DNA of 37,236 bases, taken from positions 1 through 37,236 of the forward strand of contig CAZAAT010000016.1 in NCBI GenBank assembly GCA_964483175.1, written 5' to 3'. Origin of the DNA: JAAYHC01 sp964483175 (lineage in GTDB: Bacteria; Bacillota; UBA5301). The notes below the pieces were generated by a model. That model did not search any database and was not told where the DNA came from. It saw only the letters and a list, made by a program, of their open reading frames with translations. The translations under genes were made by a program, and so were the position numbers. The stretch's first letter is position 1; each line of letters opens with the position of its first letter. Positions 15,517 through 22,823 of this stretch are shown here, in pieces.

Positions 15517-16038
15517 TTACCACTTATGGCAGTCACCACAAGCCTCGAAATCATCGGTATCGTGGCAAGAGTTACAAGAATCGTGGCTAATCCAAACTTC
15601 ACCCTCACCGCTATGACCGTGAACCATGCCGGCGTGACAGCCCATGCAGTCGATCTCAAGATCAGCATGGAAAGCATGTTCCATCCGAATCTCATCGGTC
15701 TCATTGATGCTGCGATAGTTCGGGTGGCACTCGATACAACGTTCGATAACCGGCTCACCCTGAATCGGGAGGGCATAGTTACCGGTAACCTGCTTAACAA
15801 CCTCAGCCATACCTACCATTTTAGTTTTTACGAAACCAGAAACACCCGGCCAGGAATGGCAGCTATGGCAAGCTACGTGGGCGTGACTCGACTCTTCCCA
15901 GGTGGTGTAATACTCATCCATTGTGTGGCAGATCTTACCACAAGAGTAGTTGGTTTCAAAGAACATCATCATCCCTACGCTGAGGGCGATGAACACGAGG
16001 ACTGCTATAATCAAGATCATCTTCGTTTTTTTAGTCAT
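15517..16038 (-). CDS. NrfH/NapC-like membrane-anchored multiheme cytochrome c (six heme sites)
   Basis: A 173-residue protein with one N-terminal anchor helix (MILIIAVLVFIALSVGMMMF, residues 7-26) and six heme-binding sites. These are CGKICH at 33-38 (an unusual CX3CH, followed by TM as in the NrfH/NapC CxxCHxM site), CHSCH at 57, CIECH at 101, CMGCH at 131, CNSCH at 155 and CGDCH at 167. The first four, with HSWPGVSGFVKTKM between and MEHAFHADLEIDCMGCH, match the tetraheme quinol-oxidising NapC/NrfH core. The last two form a C-terminal extension. It should pass electrons from menaquinol to an extracytoplasmic acceptor; no partner reductase gene is adjacent. The start is the ATG after GTGAGGAGGAG; the reading opens 40 codons earlier without support. 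Confidence 0.88.
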   Translation of the reverse strand: MTKKTKMILIIAVLVFIALSVGMMMFFETNYSCGKICHTMDEYYTTWEESSHAHVACHSCHSWPGVSGFVKTKMVGMAEVVKQVTGNYALPIQGEPVIERCIECHPNYRSINETDEIRMEHAFHADLEIDCMGCHAGMVHGHSGEGEVWISHDSCNSCHDTDDFEACGDCHKW

Positions 16039-16217
16039 TAATGACTCCTCCTCACAAATAAAAACAGTATAAATCCAAGGGGTCTGACCAATCTTACTCT
16101 GAAGCACCACCTGCCGTTTCCATCCAAAAAAGACCTCTAATAGAACGGTAGATCGCAATTTATTCCGTAATATTACACCTTTTTATTCCACAGTTTGGAG
16201 AGAATTCCTCCCTCCAG
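16039..16217 (-). promoter_or_regulatory. Long untranslated leader of the hexaheme cytochrome gene
   Basis: About 170 nt separate the predicted transcription start from the ATG. On the minus strand the leader holds GGAGGGAGGAATTCTCTCC (a short GGAG/CTCC hairpin) and GGTCT (16131-16135) that can pair with AGACC (16081-16085), enclosing about 45 nt with a purine-rich core. A T6 run follows the first GGTC. I do not recognise a known riboswitch class. It could be a regulatory leader or simply a long 5' UTR. Confidence 0.35.
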
Positions 16218-16246
16218 TAGATAAACTCTTGATTAATTAAAGTCAA
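16218..16246 (-). promoter_or_regulatory. Predicted sigma-A promoter of the hexaheme cytochrome gene
   Basis: On the minus strand TTGACT (5 of 6) is followed after exactly 17 nt by TATCTA (4 of 6). It lies just after the terminator of the upstream operon. The spacer is AT-rich and includes TTAATTAA; TTGA...TCAA arms overlap the -35, but their spacing does not fit a standard FNR site. Confidence 0.5.
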
Positions 16247-16261
16247 TATTTCATGATCAAG

Positions 16262-16294
16262 AAAAAAATGCCTCCCTAAAAAAGGGAGACATTT
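16262..16294 (-). terminator. Rho-independent terminator after the tetraheme cytochrome gene
   Basis: A 12-bp stem with one G-U pair (16266-16277 against 16283-16294), a five-base loop and a run of seven T on the minus strand. It lies 12 nt beyond the cytochrome stop and ends the hepT-to-cytochrome operon. Confidence 0.92.
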
Positions 16295-16306
16295 AGCAAA
16301 AAGGCA

Positions 16307-16768
16307 CTAATTGTTGACATGACAGGCCACGCAAAGCTCGCCATTATCAGCCGGCAACCGCAAATAGTTATAATATGCTGTGCGGTGCGGGTTATGGCAA
16401 GATGCACAGGTGATCCTACCCTGAGGATCTAACGGAAAACCTTCAGGAATCACTACCCGTGAACTCGGTACAACGTCAATCGGGTGCGTGCTGCCATCTT
16501 TTTCAAAGAAAGTAGCGCCGAGGGGGGTAATTGTACCATCATGACAGCTATAACATAGAGCTGAACCAGCCGATAACTGTGTGCCTGATGTGGTTTCCAT
16601 GCTCGGCGCGTATGGCCACAACATTTCTCCCTGGGCATCATGGGGTACGTGACAGCTACTACAACCTGCTGGGTGTCCAGATGGGCTTCGGTTTGATGCC
16701 AAGACCAGACCACCCGCCAAGAGCACTGTTAGACTCAAGGCTACGATAATAATAAGTCCCTTTTTCAT
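16307..16768 (-). CDS. Secreted tetraheme cytochrome c (paired CXXCH family)
   Basis: The 153-residue protein has a signal peptide (MKKGLIIIVALSLTVLLAGG, cleavage probably after LVLA near residue 24). It carries four heme sites: CSSCH at 36, CYSCH at 72, CASCH at 121 and CVACH at 146. The pattern CSSCHVPH, CYSCHDG, CASCHNPH and ELCVACH is that of doubled-CXXCH cytochromes seen in metal- and sulfur-respiring bacteria. It would act outside the cytoplasmic membrane as an electron carrier; the donor and acceptor are unknown. It follows the NHL protein gene by 26 nt and is the last gene of its operon. No lipobox or second membrane helix is present. The ATG has a strong GGGAGGAGAGGG upstream. Confidence 0.92.
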   Translation of the reverse strand: MKKGLIIIVALSLTVLLAGGLVLASNRSPSGHPAGCSSCHVPHDAQGEMLWPYAPSMETTSGTQLSAGSALCYSCHDGTITPLGATFFEKDGSTHPIDVVPSSRVVIPEGFPLDPQGRITCASCHNPHRTAYYNYLRLPADNGELCVACHVNN

Positions 16769-16794
16769 CTTTCCCTCTCCTCCCTTAATAAGTA

Positions 16795-17778
16795 TTAGTC
16801 TAAAGCAAAGAGGTCAAAGACCATGATCCGGTCATTACCTCTATCCGCCACGAATAAGGTATCATTGGCGTCGATCCAAATCCCAAATGGTTGAGAAAAC
16901 AATGGTGTTTCAGAATGGCCGCCGATCCTGCCCAGATATTCGCCTTCCCAATCGAGGATTTGGATTAAATTGAGCATGCTATCTGTGACATACAGGTTAC
17001 CATCTAAATCAAAGGCGATGGTCTTCGGGCGCGAAAAAGTGCCAACCGTATCACCGGCTCTACCAAACTTGTAGTCAAACTCTCCATCAGGTGAGAATAC
17101 CTCCATCCGGAAATTGAGGGCATTGACCACATAGACATACCCATCCGGATCAAAACCAATCCCGACCGGAAAATGGAGTTGCCCATCCCCGGTACCTTTC
17201 TCGCCAAAAGCGAACTGGAACTCACCATCGAGATTAAAAACATGCACCCGATGGGCATCAATATCCACGGCATAGACCAGGTCATCCGGGCTAATAGCTA
17301 GCGAAATAACTCTTTTGAGTTGGCCCGGGCCTGCCTCACCGCGCCTTGGCGGTGCCTCGCCAATATCATACAAATAATTGCCATCATGATCGAAGACCTG
17401 AATTCGACTGTTGCCAGAATCCGCCACAAATACCCGATCATCTCGATCAATCGTTAGTGCCGAAGCCTCGCGAAACTCTCCTGCACGCCTACCGTTTTTC
17501 CCGAAGGCCTTAATGAACTCCCCTTCCGGACTAAAGATTAAAACGCGGTCTTTGCTATCAAGAACATAAATCCTCCCATCACTAGCAGTCGCAACCGCCC
17601 AGGGGCGCGAGATATTACCCAACCCCTCCGGAAGGTCATCCAAAACCATAACCAAGCTCCCACCGACGTAGCCATCTATATCGTAAAGTACCTCCTCATC
17701 AGCAGAGGCCGTCACTACCACAGCCAGTGAGAGAACTATGAAGATCGCAATTGATTTGCGCCATAAAGTTACAGACAA
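16795..17778 (-). CDS. Secreted NHL-repeat beta-propeller protein
   Basis: The 327-residue protein has an N-terminal signal sequence (RKSIAIFIVLSLAVVVTASA) followed by about six NHL repeats. Each has the pattern 'GIaxDxdGxvYVaDsxNxRIqvFdxdG', for example TIDRDDRVFVADSGNSRIQVF and IWIDANDTLFVADRGNDRIMVF. NHL propellers are rigid binding platforms; no catalytic residues or heme motifs are seen. Genes of this type often accompany secreted multiheme cytochromes, as the tetraheme gene 26 nt downstream does here, so a scaffold role in extracytoplasmic electron transfer is plausible but inferred. The start is TTG, 8 nt after AGGGGG. Confidence 0.88.
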   Translation of the reverse strand: MSVTLWRKSIAIFIVLSLAVVVTASADEEVLYDIDGYVGGSLVMVLDDLPEGLGNISRPWAVATASDGRIYVLDSKDRVLIFSPEGEFIKAFGKNGRRAGEFREASALTIDRDDRVFVADSGNSRIQVFDHDGNYLYDIGEAPPRRGEAGPGQLKRVISLAISPDDLVYAVDIDAHRVHVFNLDGEFQFAFGEKGTGDGQLHFPVGIGFDPDGYVYVVNALNFRMEVFSPDGEFDYKFGRAGDTVGTFSRPKTIAFDLDGNLYVTDSMLNLIQILDWEGEYLGRIGGHSETPLFSQPFGIWIDANDTLFVADRGNDRIMVFDLFALD

Positions 17779-17829
17779 GTATATTACCCCCTTTTTAGGA
17801 TTATTTTGCCAGGAAGAGGCTAAAAAAAA

Positions 17830-19572
17830 TTATCCTGCCACGTCTGCCAGATCGGCCTCGATCTGGTCAACAATATTGAGAAAAGTATTTACAACAACCG
17901 GATCAAACTGTGAACCCTTGCCCTTAATTAACTCGCTAATCGCAACTTCTATTGGAAGTGCGGCTCGGTAGGGGCGATTCGAACGCATCGCATCAAAGCT
18001 ATCTGCTACCGCCAAAATCCTTGCTAGTAGGGGTATCTCGGTGCCAGCGAGACCGTCGGGATAGCCAAGCCCGTCAAAGCGCTCATGATGGCTCCGAATG
18101 ATCGGCAACAAGTCCGTTAGGCCGCGTATGGGCTCGATGATACTCAGGCCAAACGTCGGATGCTGCTGTAATAAATCCCATTCTTGATCTGTCAAAAGTT
18201 CCCTTTTATTTAGTACTTCGCGGCTGATCTCGATTTTTCCTATGTCATGTAAAAAAGCTGCATATTTTAACCGCTGAAGATCCTGAGCACCCAGCCCCAG
18301 CTCTTTTCCGATGGCCATGGCATATTTGGCAACGCGCTCGGAGTGACCAAATGTGTACCTATCCCTGGCATTGACAACCATCAACAAGGTCTGAAGTGTG
18401 TCGATCATACTCTCAGAGTCGGAGAAGTTTTCGCGCAGCTCCTCCACGATGCTCGAATAAACCTGAATTTGGTTGCCGCGGGTCAACTTGATCTTGCCCA
18501 GTGCGTCCTCGGCAAAACTGATCAAGTCGTCACAGCTATCAGCATTTTCAGGAAAGATCGCAATCCCGATCGAAACTGTCAAGCTTTGAGCCGGCAATTC
18601 AGTTTCGCCGTAGAAGGAGTGATCCTCCACGGACTTTTTAATCCGTCCGGCCACAATCTTGGCCATCTCAACATCGGTGTCAACGAGGGCCAGGATAAAA
18701 TCATCGCCGATAAAGCGGGCACAAATATCATAATCCCGTAGATTCTGTTTGATTAAGTCGACGGTCTGAACCAAGACCTGATCGCCACGTTGATGCCCAA
18801 AAAGCTCATTGTACACCTGAAAATTGTCAATATCGACAATCAAAACTGCTAACGAGGTTCCATATCGTTTGGCTCTAGCGATTTCGTCGGCCAGAAGTTT
18901 GCGAAAATAGGGGAAATTGTAGCAACCGGTAACCGGGTCACGATGACTAAGTTTTTGCAAGGTCTCGTTCGAAGCCTTCAACCCCGCTGCAAAGGACTCG
19001 AGGGCTTCTTTGGACCGCGTTAAAACGGTTGTCTGATGCCGAATTTTTCTGCTAACAAAAACTGCTCGCAAGGAAAAGGCCGCAAATAAAATTGTAACCA
19101 TGGCTACCTGCGGAAAACTAATAGCTTGAAAAGTGCCATACGTAACATAGAGGGAAATGAGATAAGAGACATGAAACAAGATCCCATAGAGAATAACTTC
19201 GAGAATCCGGCCACTCTCGGAGATCATCATAATTAAGTACGCATAAGCAATTACAAAGGGGCTATTGAACCCACCGGTATGCCAAACCAACACCGCTGTA
19301 ACCATGCTATCGGCTAAATAACCGACAAAGTCCATTACTTTCAGAGCTGGCGTATTTTCGGGAAAATCAGTAACAAAATGTAACGCCGTCAGCAAGGAGT
19401 TAACCAAGAACAGGCCTAGAAAAGCATTAACTATATGCGCATCCGGAGCAGTCCCACTAAAAATGAAGAAAGTAACATAAAGCGCAAGATAGAAGGTCCA
19501 TCTACTCACGATGACCTGTGGAAATAATTCATTTTGAATGGGTTTGATGTCTTCCCTCCTGATGGGCTGCAT
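17830..19572 (-). CDS. Membrane GGDEF (degenerate) plus HD-GYP domain cyclic-di-GMP signalling protein
   Basis: The 580-residue protein has an N-terminal region of about six membrane helices (residues 20-175), a short coiled segment, a GGDEF domain (about 210-375) and an HD-GYP domain (about 390-560). The GGDEF signature is degenerate: RFIGDDF at 286-292 replaces the usual R(Y/F)GGDEF, so cyclase activity is doubtful. The HD-GYP half looks intact, with GHSERVAKYA, HDIGK at 442-446 and HHERFDGLGYPDG at 495-507, and should hydrolyse cyclic-di-GMP. I chose the ATG at 19572, which has GGAG 7 nt upstream and leaves 25 nt after the prenyl synthase gene; the reading opens 19 codons earlier. It precedes the NHL gene by 51 nt. 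Confidence 0.93.
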   Translation of the reverse strand: MQPIRREDIKPIQNELFPQVIVSRWTFYLALYVTFFIFSGTAPDAHIVNAFLGLFLVNSLLTALHFVTDFPENTPALKVMDFVGYLADSMVTAVLVWHTGGFNSPFVIAYAYLIMMISESGRILEVILYGILFHVSYLISLYVTYGTFQAISFPQVAMVTILFAAFSLRAVFVSRKIRHQTTVLTRSKEALESFAAGLKASNETLQKLSHRDPVTGCYNFPYFRKLLADEIARAKRYGTSLAVLIVDIDNFQVYNELFGHQRGDQVLVQTVDLIKQNLRDYDICARFIGDDFILALVDTDVEMAKIVAGRIKKSVEDHSFYGETELPAQSLTVSIGIAIFPENADSCDDLISFAEDALGKIKLTRGNQIQVYSSIVEELRENFSDSESMIDTLQTLLMVVNARDRYTFGHSERVAKYAMAIGKELGLGAQDLQRLKYAAFLHDIGKIEISREVLNKRELLTDQEWDLLQQHPTFGLSIIEPIRGLTDLLPIIRSHHERFDGLGYPDGLAGTEIPLLARILAVADSFDAMRSNRPYRAALPIEVAISELIKGKGSQFDPVVVNTFLNIVDQIEADLADVAG

Positions 19573-19597
19573 AACGACACTCCATGTTCTGCTGTGA

Positions 19598-20599
19598 TCA
19601 AAACTGGCGATGTAAAGCGTATTGGGCAATCCGGATTAAGTCTCTTTTCGCTGGTGATGAAGGAATAACATCTAAATAGGAGATGGCTTCATCAACATAC
19701 CGTTGGGCGACCGAATAAGCATAGTCCAGAGACTGCTCTTTATTTAACAACTCCAGAATGACCTCGATATCTTGTTCGGTAATCTCATCTGCTTCGATAA
19801 TTGCTCTGATCTGCGGGCCGGAATTAGTCTGTAGCGCGTGAATCACCGGCAAAGTGACATTGCCCTCCCGCAAGTCACTACAGACCGGTTTCCCAACCTT
19901 GCTCTGGTCCCCCACAAAATCCAGTAAATCATCGGCTACCTGGAAAGCTAGGCCAACATGGAGTCCAAAATTGGTTAGCGCTATGATCTCGTCCTCAGTA
20001 GCCCCGCCGACAACCGCACCGGCTTCAGCGCAAAAGGCGAGAAATAGCGCGGTCTTGCGTTTGATGCGCTCGATATAATCTTCAAGGGTCACATCGGCAT
20101 TATAATAATTTAAGACCTGCAAGATCTCACCATCGCACATCTGCGAAAACATGTGAGTCATCGATTTGAGCAGGCGAAAACTTCTTTGGTCAATAAGCAG
20201 ATCGAGGGCCCGCGTAAAAACACTATCCCCGGCAAGCACGGCAATTTTATTTCCCCAGGTGCTATTGAGGGTGGCCATACCCCGTCGCAGACTAGAGCGA
20301 TCAACAACATCATCATGAATCAAACTCGCATTATGAACCATCTCCGCACAAGCGCCCACTTTGACCGCTTGAGCCAGGTCATCGGTAAAACACTCAGCAG
20401 ATAACAGTACTATGAGTGGCCGGAGACGTTTCCCCGATTGGCGTTGTAATGGACTATAAACTTTTGCTAATAACAGATCCTCATCTTGGAGTATCTTAGC
20501 TAGCTGGGCTTCAACTTGATCCATTAGGCTCGCCAAACGCAGGCGAACCTCTCGAATCGATCCAGCCTCAGCACTAAATTTCTGGGCAAATTCAATCAT
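19598..20599 (-). CDS. Long-chain all-trans polyprenyl diphosphate synthase (HepT/IspB-like)
   Basis: The enzyme extends farnesyl or geranylgeranyl diphosphate with isopentenyl diphosphate to make the side chain of menaquinone. The 333-residue protein has KRLRPLIVLLSAECF, the first Asp-rich motif in MVHNASLIHDDVVDRSSLRRG, GNKIAVLAGDSVF, and the second Asp-rich motif in FQVADDLLDFVGD. The residue five before the first DDxxD is Ala, as in long-chain (C30 or longer) synthases. The ATG at 20599 is preferred, with GGTGG 6 nt upstream; a TTG one codon earlier is possible. As first gene of an operon ending in a cytochrome, it ties quinone supply to respiration. Chain length cannot be fixed from sequence. 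Confidence 0.93.
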   Translation of the reverse strand: MIEFAQKFSAEAGSIREVRLRLASLMDQVEAQLAKILQDEDLLLAKVYSPLQRQSGKRLRPLIVLLSAECFTDDLAQAVKVGACAEMVHNASLIHDDVVDRSSLRRGMATLNSTWGNKIAVLAGDSVFTRALDLLIDQRSFRLLKSMTHMFSQMCDGEILQVLNYYNADVTLEDYIERIKRKTALFLAFCAEAGAVVGGATEDEIIALTNFGLHVGLAFQVADDLLDFVGDQSKVGKPVCSDLREGNVTLPVIHALQTNSGPQIRAIIEADEITEQDIEVILELLNKEQSLDYAYSVAQRYVDEAISYLDVIPSSPAKRDLIRIAQYALHRQF

Positions 20600-20697
20600 C
20601 AAAAACCACCCAATTTCTCAAAATTAACGACAGACCTAGCACAAAATCACTTTAAATGATTTCGCATCTCAAGCGATAATACCTCCCATTACCTAAA

Positions 20698-21606
20698 TTA
20701 GCTAGGCGGGAGAAACGCTGCTCCGACAAGGACGGAATTATCACCTAGACCCGCCAACTTAAACTCTGGTTGGTGGACCCGAAAGTTTAAACAATGTTGT
20801 TTAACCTCCGAAAAAATCAGCTCTAGATACCTCTGACCCAATCCCAAGGAGACTCCGCCGCCAAAAACAAGGCAATCGGGATCGAAATTCTGAATAACTA
20901 TGGCTACCGCCTGCCCACAATAACGGGCTGCTTGCTCTATTATCTCTACCGCCCAGGTAGCATTGGCCGACCAAGCGAGACCGATATCCCGTGCGGAGAC
21001 CTCGTGCCCCCTCACTTGCTGCCCGATCAATGCCAAGGCAGTCCCACTAGCGTAAGCCTCCCAACAGCCTCGATTCCCACAGCCACACTTTTCGCCCCCG
21101 GGGACCAAGGTCAGATGCCCAAATTCGGCGCTATTTCCACTAGAGCCCGAAAACAGCCTGCCATCAATGACCACCCCGCCACCAATACCAGTGCTCATAG
21201 TAATATAAATCATACAGCGACTGCCCTTGCCTGCCCCGAAAAGATACTCACCCAAAGCAGCGGCATTGCCGTCATTTTGCAGAAATATCTCGGTTTGCAA
21301 GGTTTGCTCCAGCCTGTCCACCAGGGGGAAGTCCCCCCAATGCAAATTGGGGGAATCGAGCATTATCCCCCTAGCTAAATCCAACGGCCCAGGAGCGGCA
21401 ACCCCCACCCCTGACGGGTTACGACGAACCCCACTGTCAGCCAGAAGCTCCAGATAAACCTGGCGCAACCTCGCCAAAAAATTATCTAGGCCTAGAGCAG
21501 GTTCAGTCGGAAAAACTCGTTTTAGTCTGACCGTTCCTGCGGCGGAGACACCGGCCACCGCCGTCTTGGTCCCGCCGATATCGATGCCGAAACGCCATGA
21601 GTTCAT
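20698..21606 (-). CDS. ROK family sugar kinase, probably glucokinase
   Basis: The 302-residue protein has the ROK layout: phosphate-binding FGIDIGGTKTAVAGVS at the N-terminus, GVAAPGPLDLARG, LQNDGNAAALGEY, STGIGGGVVIDGRL, and the zinc-binding GHLTLVPGGEKCGCGNRGCWEAYAS with its CxCGxxGCxE pattern. These enzymes phosphorylate glucose or related hexoses and N-acetylhexosamines with ATP in the cytosol. The gene overlaps the phosphoglucose/phosphomannose isomerase gene by 4 nt (ATGA), which supports glucose as substrate because the next step is glucose-6-phosphate isomerisation. No N-terminal DNA-binding domain is present, so it is a kinase rather than a ROK repressor. Confidence 0.92.
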   Translation of the reverse strand: MNSWRFGIDIGGTKTAVAGVSAAGTVRLKRVFPTEPALGLDNFLARLRQVYLELLADSGVRRNPSGVGVAAPGPLDLARGIMLDSPNLHWGDFPLVDRLEQTLQTEIFLQNDGNAAALGEYLFGAGKGSRCMIYITMSTGIGGGVVIDGRLFSGSSGNSAEFGHLTLVPGGEKCGCGNRGCWEAYASGTALALIGQQVRGHEVSARDIGLAWSANATWAVEIIEQAARYCGQAVAIVIQNFDPDCLVFGGGVSLGLGQRYLELIFSEVKQHCLNFRVHQPEFKLAGLGDNSVLVGAAFLPPS

Positions 21607-22658
21607 TTGGCCAATTCTTTCTTTAGTTTTTCGATAATCTCCACCGGAGTTGGATCGGCCTCAACTAGCATTGCAAGATACAAGCTCGTGTAATCGCCGA
21701 GATAAATTAGGGAAAGCATTCTTTCTAACTTCGAGTTGCCCCGGCTATGCACCTCGATAATCGCACCGACATCCTCCTCAATCAACTTTTTGGTAGCATC
21801 GATGCGCTTACGCATCTGCGGGCTTTCCTCCGAATCTCGCAGGATCACGACCCCGATCTTTTTAGATAACCCTGGTTGGGCAGTCCAGCTGTTGATTTCA
21901 TTATGGTCGAGCTCGGGTAAGGTACTATTAAAAATGACCGATTTGGCATTTTCATTTACTTGCGTCTTCCAACGGTAGGCTACAGGTCCCAGTAGCGGCT
22001 CTGAACCATAGACGAGCGGAATAAGTCCTTCCAGTGCTAGAGCGACAATTTTTGCCCCATTTTTTCCGGACGGGACCTCGGGCTTAAACTCCTCCCGCAA
22101 CTCTTTGAGAAGCTTGGTCACTGACTCGATCTCTGATTGCGAAACCTTGATCAGTCCCAAACGCGAAAAAATCTTCAGGAGTGGAAACATCGAATAACCC
22201 AGGGCTGCCCGGGGTTGTAGACCGCTCGGGATCTTGATATGAGGAATCTGCCACTCGGCAGCGAGATCTTCAAGTTTCCCACCCGAAGAGATCGCAATTA
22301 AATGAGCTCCAGCCAGTTTAGCATGGGTAAAAGCGCTGAGTGTCTCCTCGGTATTACCGGAATAACTTGCAGCAATAACCAGTGAGCCTGTGCCGACAAA
22401 AGCCGGAAGCGAATAATCACGGATTACATTGACCGGAACGGTAGTTTCAGCAAGCCCCAATACTCTGACGAGATCTCCGCCGATGGCCGAACCGCCCATA
22501 CCGACGATAACCACGCTATCTGGGCTCGGAATTGCGCTCAAATCTGGAAGCGCAACCTCCCAGCCTTCGATAATCTGCTCGGGCAAACGATAAATCGCCT
22601 CAGCCATCGGATCTTTGGACAGTTTCTCCAAGATCTGCACACTGTCTAAATCAACCAC
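21603..22658 (-). CDS. Bifunctional phosphoglucose/phosphomannose isomerase (SIS domain)
   Basis: The 351-residue protein has an N-terminal SIS domain with VVIVGMGGSAIGGDLVRVL and VIAASYSGNTEETLSAF. Its C-terminal bacterial PGI/PMI domain has YRWKTQVNENAKSVIFNSTLPELDHNEINSW and a LYLGDYTSLYLAML-like end block. Such enzymes interconvert glucose-6-phosphate and mannose-6-phosphate with fructose-6-phosphate and replace or supplement classical Pgi. I place the start at the GTG at 22658 because AAGGAGG lies 7 nt upstream; the reading opens 12 codons earlier at a TTG that has no ribosome site. It overlaps the ROK kinase gene by 4 nt. Confidence 0.93.
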   Translation of the reverse strand: MVDLDSVQILEKLSKDPMAEAIYRLPEQIIEGWEVALPDLSAIPSPDSVVIVGMGGSAIGGDLVRVLGLAETTVPVNVIRDYSLPAFVGTGSLVIAASYSGNTEETLSAFTHAKLAGAHLIAISSGGKLEDLAAEWQIPHIKIPSGLQPRAALGYSMFPLLKIFSRLGLIKVSQSEIESVTKLLKELREEFKPEVPSGKNGAKIVALALEGLIPLVYGSEPLLGPVAYRWKTQVNENAKSVIFNSTLPELDHNEINSWTAQPGLSKKIGVVILRDSEESPQMRKRIDATKKLIEEDVGAIIEVHSRGNSKLERMLSLIYLGDYTSLYLAMLVEADPTPVEIIEKLKKELAK

Positions 22659-22665
22659 GCCAGCC

Positions 22666-22672
22666 CCTCCTT
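22666..22672 (-). promoter_or_regulatory. Ribosome binding site deciding the isomerase start
   Basis: AAGGAGG on the minus strand, 7 nt before GTG. It lies inside the longer reading and therefore argues for the shorter protein. Confidence 0.75.
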
Positions 22673-22720
22673 GATGGTAAAATATGCAAATCAATACACC
22701 CTATACTATTTTGTCTTTTC

Positions 22721-22750
22721 CTAATAGGTTTCCTCTTATGAGCAGATCAA
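22721..22750 (-). promoter_or_regulatory. Possible promoter of the isomerase-kinase operon
   Basis: TTGATC followed after 18 nt by TATTAG on the minus strand, each 4 of 6 to consensus, placed between the porin-gene terminator and the isomerase gene. Weak, but it is the best candidate in this interval. Confidence 0.35.
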
Positions 22751-22763
22751 AACAGTCCCAGAG

Positions 22764-22792
22764 AAAAAAGGGCCCCGTCTCCGGGACCCTTT
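22764..22792 (-). terminator. Rho-independent terminator of the porin-like gene
   Basis: An 11-bp stem with one G-U pair (AAAGGGTCCCG against CGGGGCCCTTT on the minus strand), a GAGA tetraloop and a run of six T, 31 nt beyond the stop codon. It isolates the porin-like gene as a single transcription unit. Confidence 0.95.
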
Positions 22793-22823
22793 GTCGTGGT
22801 TATTCATTTTTTCCAGTGGGAGC

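Noticed and set aside
15517..16038. Part of a NrfHA nitrite reductase locus
   Set aside because: No NrfA-like pentaheme catalytic gene is adjacent, and the protein has two extra hemes.
16223..16260. FNR/CRP-type operator at the hexaheme promoter (TTGA...TCAA arms)
   Set aside because: The arms are 8 or more bases apart rather than the required 4, so the match is probably due to AT-rich sequence.
20630..20670. Terminator after the ROK kinase gene (AAATCA/TGATTT hairpin)
   Set aside because: The stem is only 6 AT-rich base pairs and the following T-run is short.
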